Numbered from the stretch's first letter, positions 1 through 6,818 are shown. The stretch is 10,703 nt of DNA from Acidobacteriota bacterium (GCA_030609975.1 JAUWSR010000106.1:1-10703); one strand, 5' to 3'. Translations and numbers: made by a program. Notes: generated by a model not told the origin, from the sequence alone.

Positions 1-612
1 ACTGAGGACCGTGTGCACCCGCAGGTCGGTTTCGGCCGCCCCGGTTGGCTCCAGATCGAAAAGTACTGCCTGGGTATGATCACCGGATGGGGTTCTCATA
101 TGAATGATATCGCCCAATGGGGCAACGGCAGTGAGCTCACTGGCCCTGTGGAGATCGAAGCCACGGCTGAATTCCCGGATCGTGGCCTTTTTGATGTGCA
201 CACCACCTTTCGATCTGTAGGGAAATATGCCAATGGTGTGTCTTTGATCCAGGAAACCGGCGATCCCGCCGGGGTCCGCTTCGAAGGGGACCGTGGTTTT
301 GTGTTTGTAAAACGGGGGGCAATAGAGCCCTCTGACCGTGATCTTCTGCGTGAAGAGGCAGGTGAGGATGAAGTCCAACTTCACCGCAGTTCGAACCACA
401 TGAAGAATTTCCTGGAATGCATGCGCAGCCGCCAAGATCCGATCGCTCCGGTCGAAGTGGCACATCGTTCCACCAGCGTCTGCATTCTAACCCATATCGC
501 TATGAAACTGGGCCGTAAGTTGAGATGGGATCCGCAGGCTGAGCGGTTTCTTAATGATGACGAGGCCAACCGCTGGTTGGATTATCCCCACCGGAAACCC
601 TGGACGTTGTGA
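1..612 (+). CDS. Gfo/Idh/MocA family oxidoreductase, C-terminal part (5' end outside window)
   Basis: The reading frame is open from the first base, so the N-terminal Rossmann NAD(P)-binding domain lies outside the window and about 203 residues of the C-terminal domain are visible. The stretch GMITGWGSHMNDIAQWG (about residues 25-41 of the visible part) matches the G-x-H-x-x-D-x-x-x-W signature found in this family where the C-terminal alpha/beta domain lines the active site. The tail, with HMKNFLECMRSRQDPIAPVEVAHRSTS followed by a helix and RWDPQAERF, is also typical: an E/R-rich helix, then the 'pa...g~~s~~~~~lanial~~gr~l~wdp' pattern. Family members oxidise or reduce sugar hydroxyl groups with NAD(P). 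Many relatives in similar clusters have a Tat signal, which cannot be checked here. It is the first visible gene of the four-gene operon and its TGA (610-612) sits next to or inside the start of the next gene. Family assignment is firm; the substrate is unknown. Confidence 0.92.
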   Translation, partial: TEDRVHPQVGFGRPGWLQIEKYCLGMITGWGSHMNDIAQWGNGSELTGPVEIEATAEFPDRGLFDVHTTFRSVGKYANGVSLIQETGDPAGVRFEGDRGFVFVKRGAIEPSDRDLLREEAGEDEVQLHRSSNHMKNFLECMRSRQDPIAPVEVAHRSTSVCILTHIAMKLGRKLRWDPQAERFLNDDEANRWLDYPHRKPWTL

Positions 613-614
613 GC

Positions 615-1631
615 ATGAGAAGTCGACTGAAGTCACAGTATGGGCCAATCGTCTTTCTGGTCCTAACCTTCTGCCTGGGCCATATGAGTGTCGGGGGGAT
701 CCACCCTGACGCGCCATCCATCGAGCTGAAACGGGATAAACAAAAAGGGTGCTTGAGCGTGATCATCGAAGGACGTACGGCCCTGGTCTATCGATACGTC
801 GACTGGCTCGATCTTCCCCATTATTGGCCCTTAAATAGCCCTTCCGGAAAGAACATGCTGGTACAGCAGACCGATCCCTATCCTCATCACCGCTCCTTCT
901 GGTTTGCCGACACCGTCCGTTTGGAGCATGGCCGGGAGGTCAGCACCTACAACGCGCTATATTCCGGGCAAAAAATCGGGACAAATGCCAAAACCGGGGA
1001 GGCTATTTTTGGGCCGCCTTTTAAAGATCACGTCCGTCACAGATCCTTCAGCCGGCTGCAGAGTGAGGAGGGCAAAGCCGAGATCGTGAGCCGATTGATA
1101 TGGGAGATGGACGGGACAACTCCGCTCTTAGACGAAGAGAGAGCCCTGTTGGTATTTGCCCTGGGTGGCGGCGAGTATCTGCTTGATCTGACATTTGTCC
1201 TGACCGCAACTTACGGTGATGTCGAATTTGTCAGTGACGATGTCCACTATGCCTGGCCTTATCTTAGGATGCAAACCCGTTTCAGCGGAGAGAAGGGAGG
1301 AATCCTCACTTCCGATACCGGTCAAACAGGACAAGAGGATACCAATATGTTGTTTGCCCGTTGGATCGATTATTCCAACATTGTGGAGGGTATCAGCGAA
1401 GGATTGGCCGTTTTTCAGTGGCCGGACGAACAGGGCCACCGCTGGTTGACGCGGGAATACGGCTGTTTCGGCCCACGACGGCCGGATGTCCGGAGTGGCA
1501 AGCCCTTTGTCCTGAAACAGGGAGAGTCTCTGTCCCAACGTGTGGGGGTACTGGTCCATAAGGGCGATGTGAAAGACGGCCGGGTCGCCCAACGCTACCA
1601 AGACTATATCGCCGGCAAATGGCAAAAATGA
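615..1631 (+). CDS. Secreted DUF6807 (PmoA-like) family protein
   Basis: About 338 residues. The start is either ATG 615 or GTG 609; GTG 609 overlaps the preceding TGA by four bases, and the two differ by only two codons. The N-terminus (basic MRSRLKSQ, then a hydrophobic run GPIVFLVLTFCLG) is a signal peptide. The motif PYPHHRSFWF (H91-H92 counted from ATG 615) and the C-terminal VHKGDVKDGRVAQRYQDY block match DUF6807, often labelled 'methane oxygenase PmoA' in databases. That label is misleading, because nothing here suggests a particulate methane monooxygenase. Family members usually sit with Gfo/Idh/MocA enzymes and carbohydrate catabolic genes, as here, and their biochemical role is not established to my knowledge. 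It shares its layout with the fourth gene of the operon (same HH motif and GDV..GRV..Y tail), but the two are strongly diverged. Its stop (TGA 1629-1631) overlaps the next start. Confidence 0.82.
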   Translation: MRSRLKSQYGPIVFLVLTFCLGHMSVGGIHPDAPSIELKRDKQKGCLSVIIEGRTALVYRYVDWLDLPHYWPLNSPSGKNMLVQQTDPYPHHRSFWFADTVRLEHGREVSTYNALYSGQKIGTNAKTGEAIFGPPFKDHVRHRSFSRLQSEEGKAEIVSRLIWEMDGTTPLLDEERALLVFALGGGEYLLDLTFVLTATYGDVEFVSDDVHYAWPYLRMQTRFSGEKGGILTSDTGQTGQEDTNMLFARWIDYSNIVEGISEGLAVFQWPDEQGHRWLTREYGCFGPRRPDVRSGKPFVLKQGESLSQRVGVLVHKGDVKDGRVAQRYQDYIAGKWQK

Positions 1632-2902
1632 AACGACGAGACTTCCTGGGTGTTTCCTGCTTGGCTGCTTTCGGGATGGGACTAAATCGAACGGCTTCCC
1701 TTGGTGATTACCGTATTGCCGGTACAGAGGATCTGAATCCAGCCTGCCAAGAACGCTCTCAGGTCAAGATCGAGCGGATCGAGCTTTTTCCCTTGAGATA
1801 CCCCATGACCGGATATTTCAAATTCTTCACCGGTCCCCATGGATCAGCCGGCCGGGCGGCTGTCATCATTAAGATCACAGCCGACGATGGCAGCATAGGT
1901 TGGGGCCAATCGCTGCCGATCGCCAAGTGGAGCTATGAGACCCTTGAGACGACGGCTGTGGTATTACAGGAGTATTTTATCCCGGTGTTAATCGGACGGG
2001 ATCCCACAGATATAAAGGGAGCTCACCTCGAGATGGATAAAGCGGTGGCCCCGGGATTTTCTACCGGGATGCCCATCAGCCGTGCCGGGATCGATCTGGC
2101 TCTGCATGATCTGACCGGTAAATTGTTGAATAAATCTTTGGCCCAGATGTGGAACCGGCCGACGGGAGATCCTATCCCCCTAAGCTGGACGGTCAATGTG
2201 CAGGACGTCGGGGATGTAGAGGGGCTTATGGAGGAGGGGAAAAAGCGCGGCTACTGCCATTTCAACATCAAGGTGGCACCGGATCCGGTTTTTGACGTAG
2301 CCTTGGCCCGAGAGGTTCGGAGATTGGCGCCTGAGGCCTTTTTATGGGCCGATGCTAACGGTGGTTATGAACCCGACACCGCTCTGCAAGCCGCTCCCCG
2401 TTTGGCGGATGTGGGAGTGGATGTATTGGAAGCCCCTCTCCGCCCCAATCGTATCAGCGGCTACCAAGCTCTCAAAAAACAGGGCGCCCTCCCCATCCTG
2501 ATGGATGAGGGTGTTGTCACACCGACCGATCTGGAGGAGTTCATCAAGTTGGGTATGCTCGATGGAGTGGCCATGAAACCTGCCCGCTGTGGAGGACTGA
2601 TCTCCAATCGGCGGCAGATCGAGATGTGTTTGAAGAAAAATCTCATCTGGTTGGGGAGCGGCCTGACCGACCCGGATATCTCTATGGCCGCCACCCTGAG
2701 TTTGTACTGTACTTACGCCTTAACAAAACCTGCAGCGCTCAATGGCCCGCAGTTCCTTACGGCGGATGTTCTGAAAAAACCTCTGCGTATCGAGCAGGGA
2801 ACCGCCTATCCCCCCTCAGGACCTGGCTTGGGGATCGAGGTGGATGAGGACAAGGTTCTTGACCTGATGCAGCGCAGCGGCGGAGAAAAATTGCTGAAAT
2901 GA
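1628..2902 (+). CDS. Tat-exported mandelate racemase/muconate lactonizing enzyme family protein (enolase superfamily)
   Basis: Start chosen at ATG 1628, which overlaps the upstream TGA as ATGA and gives MKRRDFLG, a twin-arginine motif (R3-R4-D-F-L) followed by a short hydrophobic stretch; ATG 1619 would only add three residues. Length is 424 residues, of which about 40 are signal and linker. The enolase-superfamily fold is shown by a capping domain (about 47-165) and barrel strands carrying metal ligands: D242 in WADANGGY, E268 in LEAPL and D293/E294 in MDEG. Catalytic candidates are K215 on strand two and K317 in MKPARCGGL on strand six, the muconate-lactonizing/dipeptide-epimerase arrangement. 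The usual K-x-K on strand two reads N213-I-K215, so the first lysine is replaced. These enzymes abstract a proton alpha to a carboxylate (racemisation, epimerisation, cycloisomerisation or dehydration). Export is unusual for this superfamily but fits the exported DUF6807 neighbours. The exact reaction cannot be told. Confidence 0.9.
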   Translation: MKRRDFLGVSCLAAFGMGLNRTASLGDYRIAGTEDLNPACQERSQVKIERIELFPLRYPMTGYFKFFTGPHGSAGRAAVIIKITADDGSIGWGQSLPIAKWSYETLETTAVVLQEYFIPVLIGRDPTDIKGAHLEMDKAVAPGFSTGMPISRAGIDLALHDLTGKLLNKSLAQMWNRPTGDPIPLSWTVNVQDVGDVEGLMEEGKKRGYCHFNIKVAPDPVFDVALAREVRRLAPEAFLWADANGGYEPDTALQAAPRLADVGVDVLEAPLRPNRISGYQALKKQGALPILMDEGVVTPTDLEEFIKLGMLDGVAMKPARCGGLISNRRQIEMCLKKNLIWLGSGLTDPDISMAATLSLYCTYALTKPAALNGPQFLTADVLKKPLRIEQGTAYPPSGPGLGIEVDEDKVLDLMQRSGGEKLLK

Positions 2903-2924
2903 AGTGGGCGCGCGGAAAATACCC

Positions 2925-3863
2925 ATGAAAAATATTCGCTTTTTTATCCTCTTTTTCCTCATATTCGGAATATTCGCAGCCGGCTGTTTTGCCCAGTTAG
3001 AGATGATCGAGGATTCCGAAAAGGGAGTCCTTTCCATAAAAGATGGTACAACCATGGTCCTGAGCTATCGCTTTGGCGACCAACTCCCCAACGGAATCGC
3101 TTCAGAGCAGATCAGAGCATGTTATATCCATCCTTTATATGCGCTGGATGGACGAGTGCTTACAGCGGATTTCCCCAAAGACCATCCTCACCACCATGGC
3201 GTGTTTTGGACTTGGCCGGTCGTGAAGACACGCGGCCGGGATACACAGACTTGGCATCCGGTATCTCCCTCGCTGCGCCAATACTTTGTACGCTGGCTAA
3301 AGCGGGAAGTGCAGGACAACCTGGCCGTGTTGTGTGTCGAAAGCGTCTGGAAACTGGATGAGCGAGAAGTCGTTGCCCGAGAAATCGTCACCCTGCAGGT
3401 CCATCCCGTGGACGGTCCGGGCCGTGCTCTCGATGTGGAGATCAAACTGCAGGCCGTCGGCGGTCCCCTGATGCTGGCAGGCGCCCCGGACCAGGATAAA
3501 GGCTACGGCGGGCTTTGCCTGCGTGGGGCCGACGTGCTCACCGGGGCCCATTTAACAACAAATGAAGGTAAGTTGGAGAAAGATTCAACCGATGTACCCT
3601 TCCGCTGGGCCGATGTGTCTACGCCTGAGGTAGGAGTGGCGATCTTTGTCTCTCCCCAGCATCCCGCCTTTCCCCCCACCTGGCTTATCCGCAACAGCTA
3701 TGCCGGCATTCTTAATGTCTCCTGGCCCGGGCTCAAGTCTAAAACTTTAGAAGCAAATGAAGCGGTGACACTCACTTACAGGATCTATGTGCATCGTGGG
3801 GATGTTTCCCAAGGCCGTGTTCACCAAGCCTATCGACGCTATCTCTCTGAATTCAACCGGTAA
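2925..3863 (+). CDS. Exported DUF6807 (PmoA-like) family protein, possible lipoprotein
   Basis: ATG 2925 is preferred over the in-frame GTG 2904. It begins a clean signal peptide (MKNIRFFILFFLIFGIFAAGC), and the GTG would put seven extra residues before it. The AAGC at residues 17-20 resembles a weak lipobox, so the protein may be lipid-anchored; cleavage by signal peptidase I at CFA-Q is the alternative. The mature part is about 290 residues and close to the DUF6807 consensus: IHPLYALDGRVLTADFPKDH, then D86-H-P-H-H-H91-G-V-F-W with a histidine cluster, and the tail VHRGDVSQGRVHQAYRRY. It lies 22 bases after the enolase-family gene and is the last gene of the operon. It is a more canonical family member than the second gene, which lacks the full DHPHHxG motif. 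The histidines suggest metal or sugar binding, but no activity is established. Confidence 0.87.
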   Translation: MKNIRFFILFFLIFGIFAAGCFAQLEMIEDSEKGVLSIKDGTTMVLSYRFGDQLPNGIASEQIRACYIHPLYALDGRVLTADFPKDHPHHHGVFWTWPVVKTRGRDTQTWHPVSPSLRQYFVRWLKREVQDNLAVLCVESVWKLDEREVVAREIVTLQVHPVDGPGRALDVEIKLQAVGGPLMLAGAPDQDKGYGGLCLRGADVLTGAHLTTNEGKLEKDSTDVPFRWADVSTPEVGVAIFVSPQHPAFPPTWLIRNSYAGILNVSWPGLKSKTLEANEAVTLTYRIYVHRGDVSQGRVHQAYRRYLSEFNR

Positions 3864-3874
3864 TCTCCCCTTAC

Positions 3875-4495
3875 CTATTTCAATCCAAGTTCACGGCCTA
3901 AAATCCTGGTGACGAAACCTTCCCCAAATTTCTCTCCCTCAACCAATTCGCGGATGCGTTCGAAAGTTTCAGCCTTGTATCCAGCATTCTCGGCGGCTTT
4001 CATGGTGTAATCATAGGCCTCCTGAACGTCCCACCCGGTGATCTCGTAGCCATAGCCCTCCGCCAGCCACCGCAGTGCCGCCACACCGGCCTCAACGGCG
4101 AACCGCGGTTCGGTCTCAGCCATGTCCCGGGCAGCCCGGGTGAGGGTCTTGGGATCGCAGGGGGTGCGATTGGCCAGTTCAACAGCCTCGTCATAGAGCC
4201 CCACCGACTTAGCCGCGGCGAACCACTTGCCCTCGTCGCCCGGTGTGCTGACAACAAGATCTTGCAATATATCCACAGGCTTTATATTCGGATATTTTTT
4301 GACAATGGCGCGAAACGTCGCCAGGTTGGTGGTTTTCAGATTGGCCTCGATGGCATAGCGGTTGTAGGATTCCTCCGACATGCCGCTTGAAAGCAGGATT
4401 TCTTCACAGGCTTTACTGATAATAAAATCCGGTTCGTTCATTCCACGGGAATCCTCGGCAAAACGGAGTGCTTCGGCCTTTTTGTCCATGGCCAT
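3875..4495 (-). CDS. C-terminal half of a helical-repeat protein, split by an in-frame stop
   Basis: Read alone this is a 206-residue ORF starting at ATG 4495, but it is in the same frame as the ORF ending at 4526. The ten codons between the TGA and this ATG read PERKWGVKAL, which continues straight into AMDKKAEALRFAEDSRG. From memory of the family, an intact homologue has a segment like APYKFW..RKWGVKAL..M.KKAEAL here, so I treat the two ORFs as one broken gene. The product is alpha-helical with TPR-like elements (KAEALRFAE, YNRYAIEANL, AAAKSVGLYDEAVELA, FAVEAGVAALRWLAEGYGYEITG). The last block with W-D-V-QEAYDY is highly conserved in the homologues I recall. No enzyme motif is seen and the function is unknown. 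Reinitiation at ATG 4495 is conceivable, with AAAGG a few bases upstream, so a separate polypeptide could still be made. It ends with TAG only 11 bases from the convergent operon's stop. Confidence 0.75.
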   Translation of the reverse strand: MAMDKKAEALRFAEDSRGMNEPDFIISKACEEILLSSGMSEESYNRYAIEANLKTTNLATFRAIVKKYPNIKPVDILQDLVVSTPGDEGKWFAAAKSVGLYDEAVELANRTPCDPKTLTRAARDMAETEPRFAVEAGVAALRWLAEGYGYEITGWDVQEAYDYTMKAAENAGYKAETFERIRELVEGEKFGEGFVTRILGRELGLK

Positions 4496-4525
4496 AAGGG
4501 CCTTTACACCCCATTTCCGCTCAGG

Positions 4526-4528
4526 TCA
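4526..4528 (-). other. In-frame TGA that splits the helical-repeat gene
   Basis: On the - strand the frame runs A-P-Y-K-F-TGA-P-E-R-K-W-G-V-K-A-L-M-A-M-D-K-K. The ORF on each side is in the same frame (start positions differ by a multiple of three) and both sides keep the character of one protein. A tryptophan codon is expected here from my recollection of the family, so a single TGG-to-TGA change would explain it. TGA is used as a normal stop by three genes of the neighbouring operon and by the antitoxin gene, which argues against a reassigned code. Confidence 0.75.
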
Positions 4529-5098
4529 GAACTTGTAAGGCGCGAGTTTAAGCAGAGCCATGATCTCATTATTTCGGCCGGCCTTGAGAAGTGCACTCAG
4601 GCAGGCTGCAGTCCCTAAGAAATAGCCTCGCAATTCCGGGTCCGGGCCCCATGCCATCCGCACCCTATCAATAAACTCGTCTGCCCAGTGCGAGGCGCGT
4701 TCGGGAGTGACACACAGCGTGCCCCAAAAATCAGGGAGCAGTTCGATGTAGGGGATATCATCGTTTTCCACTGCTTGCCAGAGACGTTCCAGCCAGAAAT
4801 CCCGCTGCTTGTCATCCCCCGGCGCCCCGGCGATAACCTGCACCAGCACGTCGATGGCATTGTTGACGGCAGAGCCGATTGCGCCCGATGAGCTGTCCAC
4901 CTGCTCTAGGGCAGGCGAAACCTTTTCGAAAAACAGCACGGCTCCCTCGGCGCCCAGGATGGGGTTCTTGCGGGCCGCCTTCTTGATTTCCGAAACCGCT
5001 TCCTTGATGCGTTTGATCGCCGGTTGCGAGCGCCACCCAAAGGCATGCCGCCTGAAACGGGCGCGAAAGATCCATTTATGTTTGGTGTCGGAAGACAT
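4526..5098 (-). CDS. N-terminal half of the same helical-repeat protein, truncated by TGA
   Basis: The start is placed at ATG 5098 (MSSDTKHKWIFRARFRR). ATG 5149 is in frame, but it follows the transposase stop directly (TAA 5150-5152) and the 51 bases between lie in what looks like an insertion-sequence end. Homologues I remember begin near the KHKW motif. The visible 190 residues are alpha-helical and acidic/aromatic: FRRHAFGWRSQPAIKRIKEAVSEIKK, then GAEGAVLFFEKVSPALEQVDSSSGAIGSAVNNAID, WLERLWQAVENDDIPYIELL, and a closing AACLSALLKAGRNNEIMALLKLAPYKF before the TGA. The sequence is not degraded beyond the single stop, so the lesion is recent, an assembly error, or tolerated. No good ribosome-binding site is seen before ATG 5098, which fits an upstream region displaced by the insertion. 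Function unknown; probably a repeat-scaffold protein. Confidence 0.72.
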   Translation of the reverse strand: MSSDTKHKWIFRARFRRHAFGWRSQPAIKRIKEAVSEIKKAARKNPILGAEGAVLFFEKVSPALEQVDSSSGAIGSAVNNAIDVLVQVIAGAPGDDKQRDFWLERLWQAVENDDIPYIELLPDFWGTLCVTPERASHWADEFIDRVRMAWGPDPELRGYFLGTAACLSALLKAGRNNEIMALLKLAPYKF

Positions 5099-5111
5099 GG
5101 TTGTCAGTACC

Positions 5112-5138
5112 GGGTGAGTCAGATTTCCTGTGTAAACC
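5112..5138. repeat. Probable terminal inverted repeat of an IS256-family element (transposase-3' end)
   Basis: Read inward on the + strand this stretch begins GGGTGAGTCAGATTTCCTGT and goes on GTAAACC. It lies 12 bases past the transposase stop, where the end of an IS256-type element is expected. The inner TGTGTAAA is a recurring feature of IS256-family ends as I remember them. I could not find the partner repeat within the window, so the other end of the element seems lost. The outer edge lies about 13 bases from the preferred start codon of the broken helical-repeat gene. Confidence 0.45.
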
Positions 5139-5149
5139 CCTTTTTCCAT

Positions 5150-5362
5150 TTAAACATATTTCCCTACACGATCTGCAAAAATGATCATCAATTGTGAGTA
5201 TATCATAGCCCTCGCCCTGTGTCGCATTGTCCATTTTCTTGCTGCCTCCTCCACAGCCAGGTAGACGAGTTTGATCAAGACTTGCTCATTCGGGAAGCTG
5301 GATTTATTCTTAGACACTTTCTTTATCTGCTTTTCCAGAAATTCCTCCAGTGCGGCAGATCC
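5150..5362 (-). pseudogene. C-terminal remnant of an IS256/Mutator-family transposase
   Basis: On the - strand a 70-codon open frame runs from just after an in-frame TAA (5363-5365) to TAA 5150-5152. Its sequence includes KQIKKVSKNKSSFPNEQVL, then LVYLAVEEAARKWTM, then MIYSQLMIIFADRVGKYV. This is the hallmark C-terminus of IS256/Mutator transposases: the S-L-N-R-x-I-R-K-V...F-P-s-e-x-a-l-x-K-L-x-Y-L-A pattern, the KWTM motif, and the final SQL-x-I-x-F-x-D-R. Intact transposases are about 400 residues, so more than 80% is missing, including the whole DDE catalytic core. The family's TTNAIES block just upstream is already degraded (GSAALEEF) and runs into the stop codon. The remnant is therefore dead. 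It lies immediately upstream of the broken helical-repeat gene and in the same orientation. Confidence 0.8.
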
Positions 5363-5426
5363 TTATTGAAGAGGACACCAGAGACTGTCAAAAATGACTT
5401 GCAATATTTTAGACTAACCATCATCC

Positions 5427-5455
5427 TTGATTTTCCTTGTAAATATGAATATACT
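5427..5455 (+). promoter_or_regulatory. Sigma70-like promoter of the AAA/DUF4143 gene
   Basis: TTGATT (5427-5432) and TATACT (5450-5455) are separated by exactly 17 bases, giving 4/6 and 5/6 matches to the consensus. Transcription would begin at about 5461-5464, essentially on the ATG at 5464. No Shine-Dalgarno sequence precedes that ATG, so a leaderless message is plausible. Confidence 0.5.
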
Positions 5456-5463
5456 CTTCAAAT

Positions 5464-6633
5464 ATGAGAGGAATAATCCCTAGAAATCTCGCTGTCGAAA
5501 TCAACAAACGGCTGCAACACAATCCGGTTGTTGCGATTTTGGGGCCTCGCCAGTGTGGTAAAACCACCTTGGCCGGACAAATTATCAAACCATTAAAAAA
5601 TTCAGTCTATCTAGATCTGGAGAACCCAGCCGATTTGGCAAAACTGGATGATCCCCTGGCATTTTTCAGCTTACATAAAGATGACCTGGTATGTCTGGAC
5701 GAGATACAACGAGCCCCGGAGCTGTTTAAAACACTTCGAAGCATTGTGGATGAACGCGGCAGAAACAGTCAGTTTCTGATTCTTGGCTCTGCAGGACGCG
5801 ACTTGATTCATCAGAGCTCGGAATCTCTTGCCGGACGAATTGCCTATCTTGACTTGACTCCTTTTCTACTCAATGAGATTGGACCAGTATCGCTGGGTAA
5901 CTTTCAGCGCCTCTGGTTAAGGGGCGGCTTCCCCCGAAGTTATCTTGCAACTGATGATAATAACAGTTTTCAATGGCGGAAAGACTTCATCCGTACATTC
6001 CTTGAACGGGATATCGGGATGCTCGGATTTCGCATGCCGCCGGCAAGGCTCGGCAGACTTTGGAAAATGTGCGCGCATATTCACGGATCTATGCTGAATG
6101 CATCAAAACTCGCAGATTCCCTGGGTGTAAGTTCTCATACTATACGATCATATGTGGATCTTCTGGAACATACGTTCATGATTCGTGTCCTTATGCCTGA
6201 TTCCCCAAATTTAAAAAAGAGACTGGTGAAGTCGCCGAAGATCTATATCCGTGACAGCGGTATTCTCCAGGCGCTACTCGACATCCGTACCCATGACGAT
6301 CTGCTCTCTCACCCGGTTATAGGTGCTTCTTTTGAAGGGTTTGCGATGGAGAATATTCTAGCGTCTGCAAGAAGCTACGAACCTTCTTTCTACAGAACCG
6401 GAGCAGGAGCTGAGATCGATCTCGTATTGAGAAGAGGCCGACAAGTGTTGGCCTTCGAACTAAAGTCGTCAACGATTCCAAGCGTTACTAAAGGTTTCTG
6501 GAACGCGTTGGAGGACTTATCTCCCGACGATGTATATGTGGTGGCGCCGGTAAAAGAGGCCTATCCGATAAAGCATGGGGTTATGGTTACGCCACTTCAT
6601 GATATTGTCTCCAGATTGAACAATGATTATTAA
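5464..6633 (+). CDS. AAA ATPase with DUF4143 domain
   Basis: 389 residues, the usual length for this family. The N-terminal AAA_14-type domain has the Walker A G27-P-R-Q-C-G-K33-T-T and the Walker B DLVCLDEIQ (D79-E80), followed by the sensor-like FLILGSAGRDL. A winged-helix-like segment (about 211-245, ASKLADSLGVSSHTIRSYVD) leads into the DUF4143 C-terminal domain. That domain shows the PD-(D/E)xK-like pattern GAEIDLVL (E317, D319) ... FELKSS (E332-x-K334), preceded by GASFEGFAMENIL. This ATPase class is widespread in genomes rich in mobile and accessory DNA. Its physiological role is not established, although a DNA-related or regulatory function is often guessed. It appears to be a single-gene unit: its own promoter lies upstream, a gene-free region lies downstream, and the transposase remnant lies on its 5' side. 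All key residues are intact, so it is probably functional. Confidence 0.92.
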   Translation: MRGIIPRNLAVEINKRLQHNPVVAILGPRQCGKTTLAGQIIKPLKNSVYLDLENPADLAKLDDPLAFFSLHKDDLVCLDEIQRAPELFKTLRSIVDERGRNSQFLILGSAGRDLIHQSSESLAGRIAYLDLTPFLLNEIGPVSLGNFQRLWLRGGFPRSYLATDDNNSFQWRKDFIRTFLERDIGMLGFRMPPARLGRLWKMCAHIHGSMLNASKLADSLGVSSHTIRSYVDLLEHTFMIRVLMPDSPNLKKRLVKSPKIYIRDSGILQALLDIRTHDDLLSHPVIGASFEGFAMENILASARSYEPSFYRTGAGAEIDLVLRRGRQVLAFELKSSTIPSVTKGFWNALEDLSPDDVYVVAPVKEAYPIKHGVMVTPLHDIVSRLNNDY

Positions 6634-6675
6634 TCGAGTATTTGAAAATATGAGGATTTCGTTTTTGGGCTTGCA

Positions 6676-6799
6676 TCAAATCCATCACAATTTTCCCTAA
6701 TGACCTCCTGAACAAAGATTATCACGTCCAGAACAACAAGCGCAACGACTCAAAATCACCTGGATTCTACCAAAACCTTCAGACCAATGGATTCAACAT
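6676..6799. repeat. Dispersed repeat, long copy (two conserved blocks)
   Basis: Block 1 (6676-6697, TCAAATCCATCACAATTTTC plus two bases) is identical over 22 bases to 9969-9990. Block 2 (6761-6799, starting TGGATTCTACCAAAACCTTC) matches 9994-10032 at 38 of 39 positions. The two blocks are 63 bases apart here but only 3 bases apart in the other copy. Both copies lie in the same orientation, each shortly after the stop codon of a + strand gene (43 and 21 bases). Confidence 0.85.
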
Positions 6800-6818
6800 T
6801 TGAGTTGTTAGAATCCAT
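6787..6818. other. Imperfect hairpin at the end of the long repeat copy
   Basis: ATGGATTCAACA (6787-6798) can pair with TGTT-A-GAATCCAT (6806-6818), giving 12 base pairs with one bulged A at 6810 and a seven-base loop. TGGATTCTA at 6761-6769 can also pair with TAGAATCCA at 6809-6817, so two mutually exclusive structures exist. No U-run follows, so it is not a typical terminator. The short repeat copy lacks the right arm. Confidence 0.45.

Noticed and set aside
1128..1625. 165-codon open frame on the - strand opposite the first DUF6807 gene
   Set aside because: No recognisable motif, and it is wholly covered by a well-supported gene in an operon.
609..1631. Methane monooxygenase (PmoA) function suggested by common database names of the DUF6807 genes
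   Set aside because: Both proteins are soluble, exported, His-motif proteins with no set of membrane helices, and they sit in a sugar-type operon. The name is a known mislabel.
4526..4528. TGA as selenocysteine or reassigned Trp codon
   Set aside because: Neighbouring genes use TGA as a normal stop. After this TGA only a 4-bp GGCC/GGCC stem is visible, too weak for a SECIS element, and the family is not known to contain selenocysteine.
5219..5467. 82-codon + strand frame before the ATPase
   Set aside because: It is mostly antisense to the transposase remnant, which has clear family motifs, and it overlaps the ATPase start.
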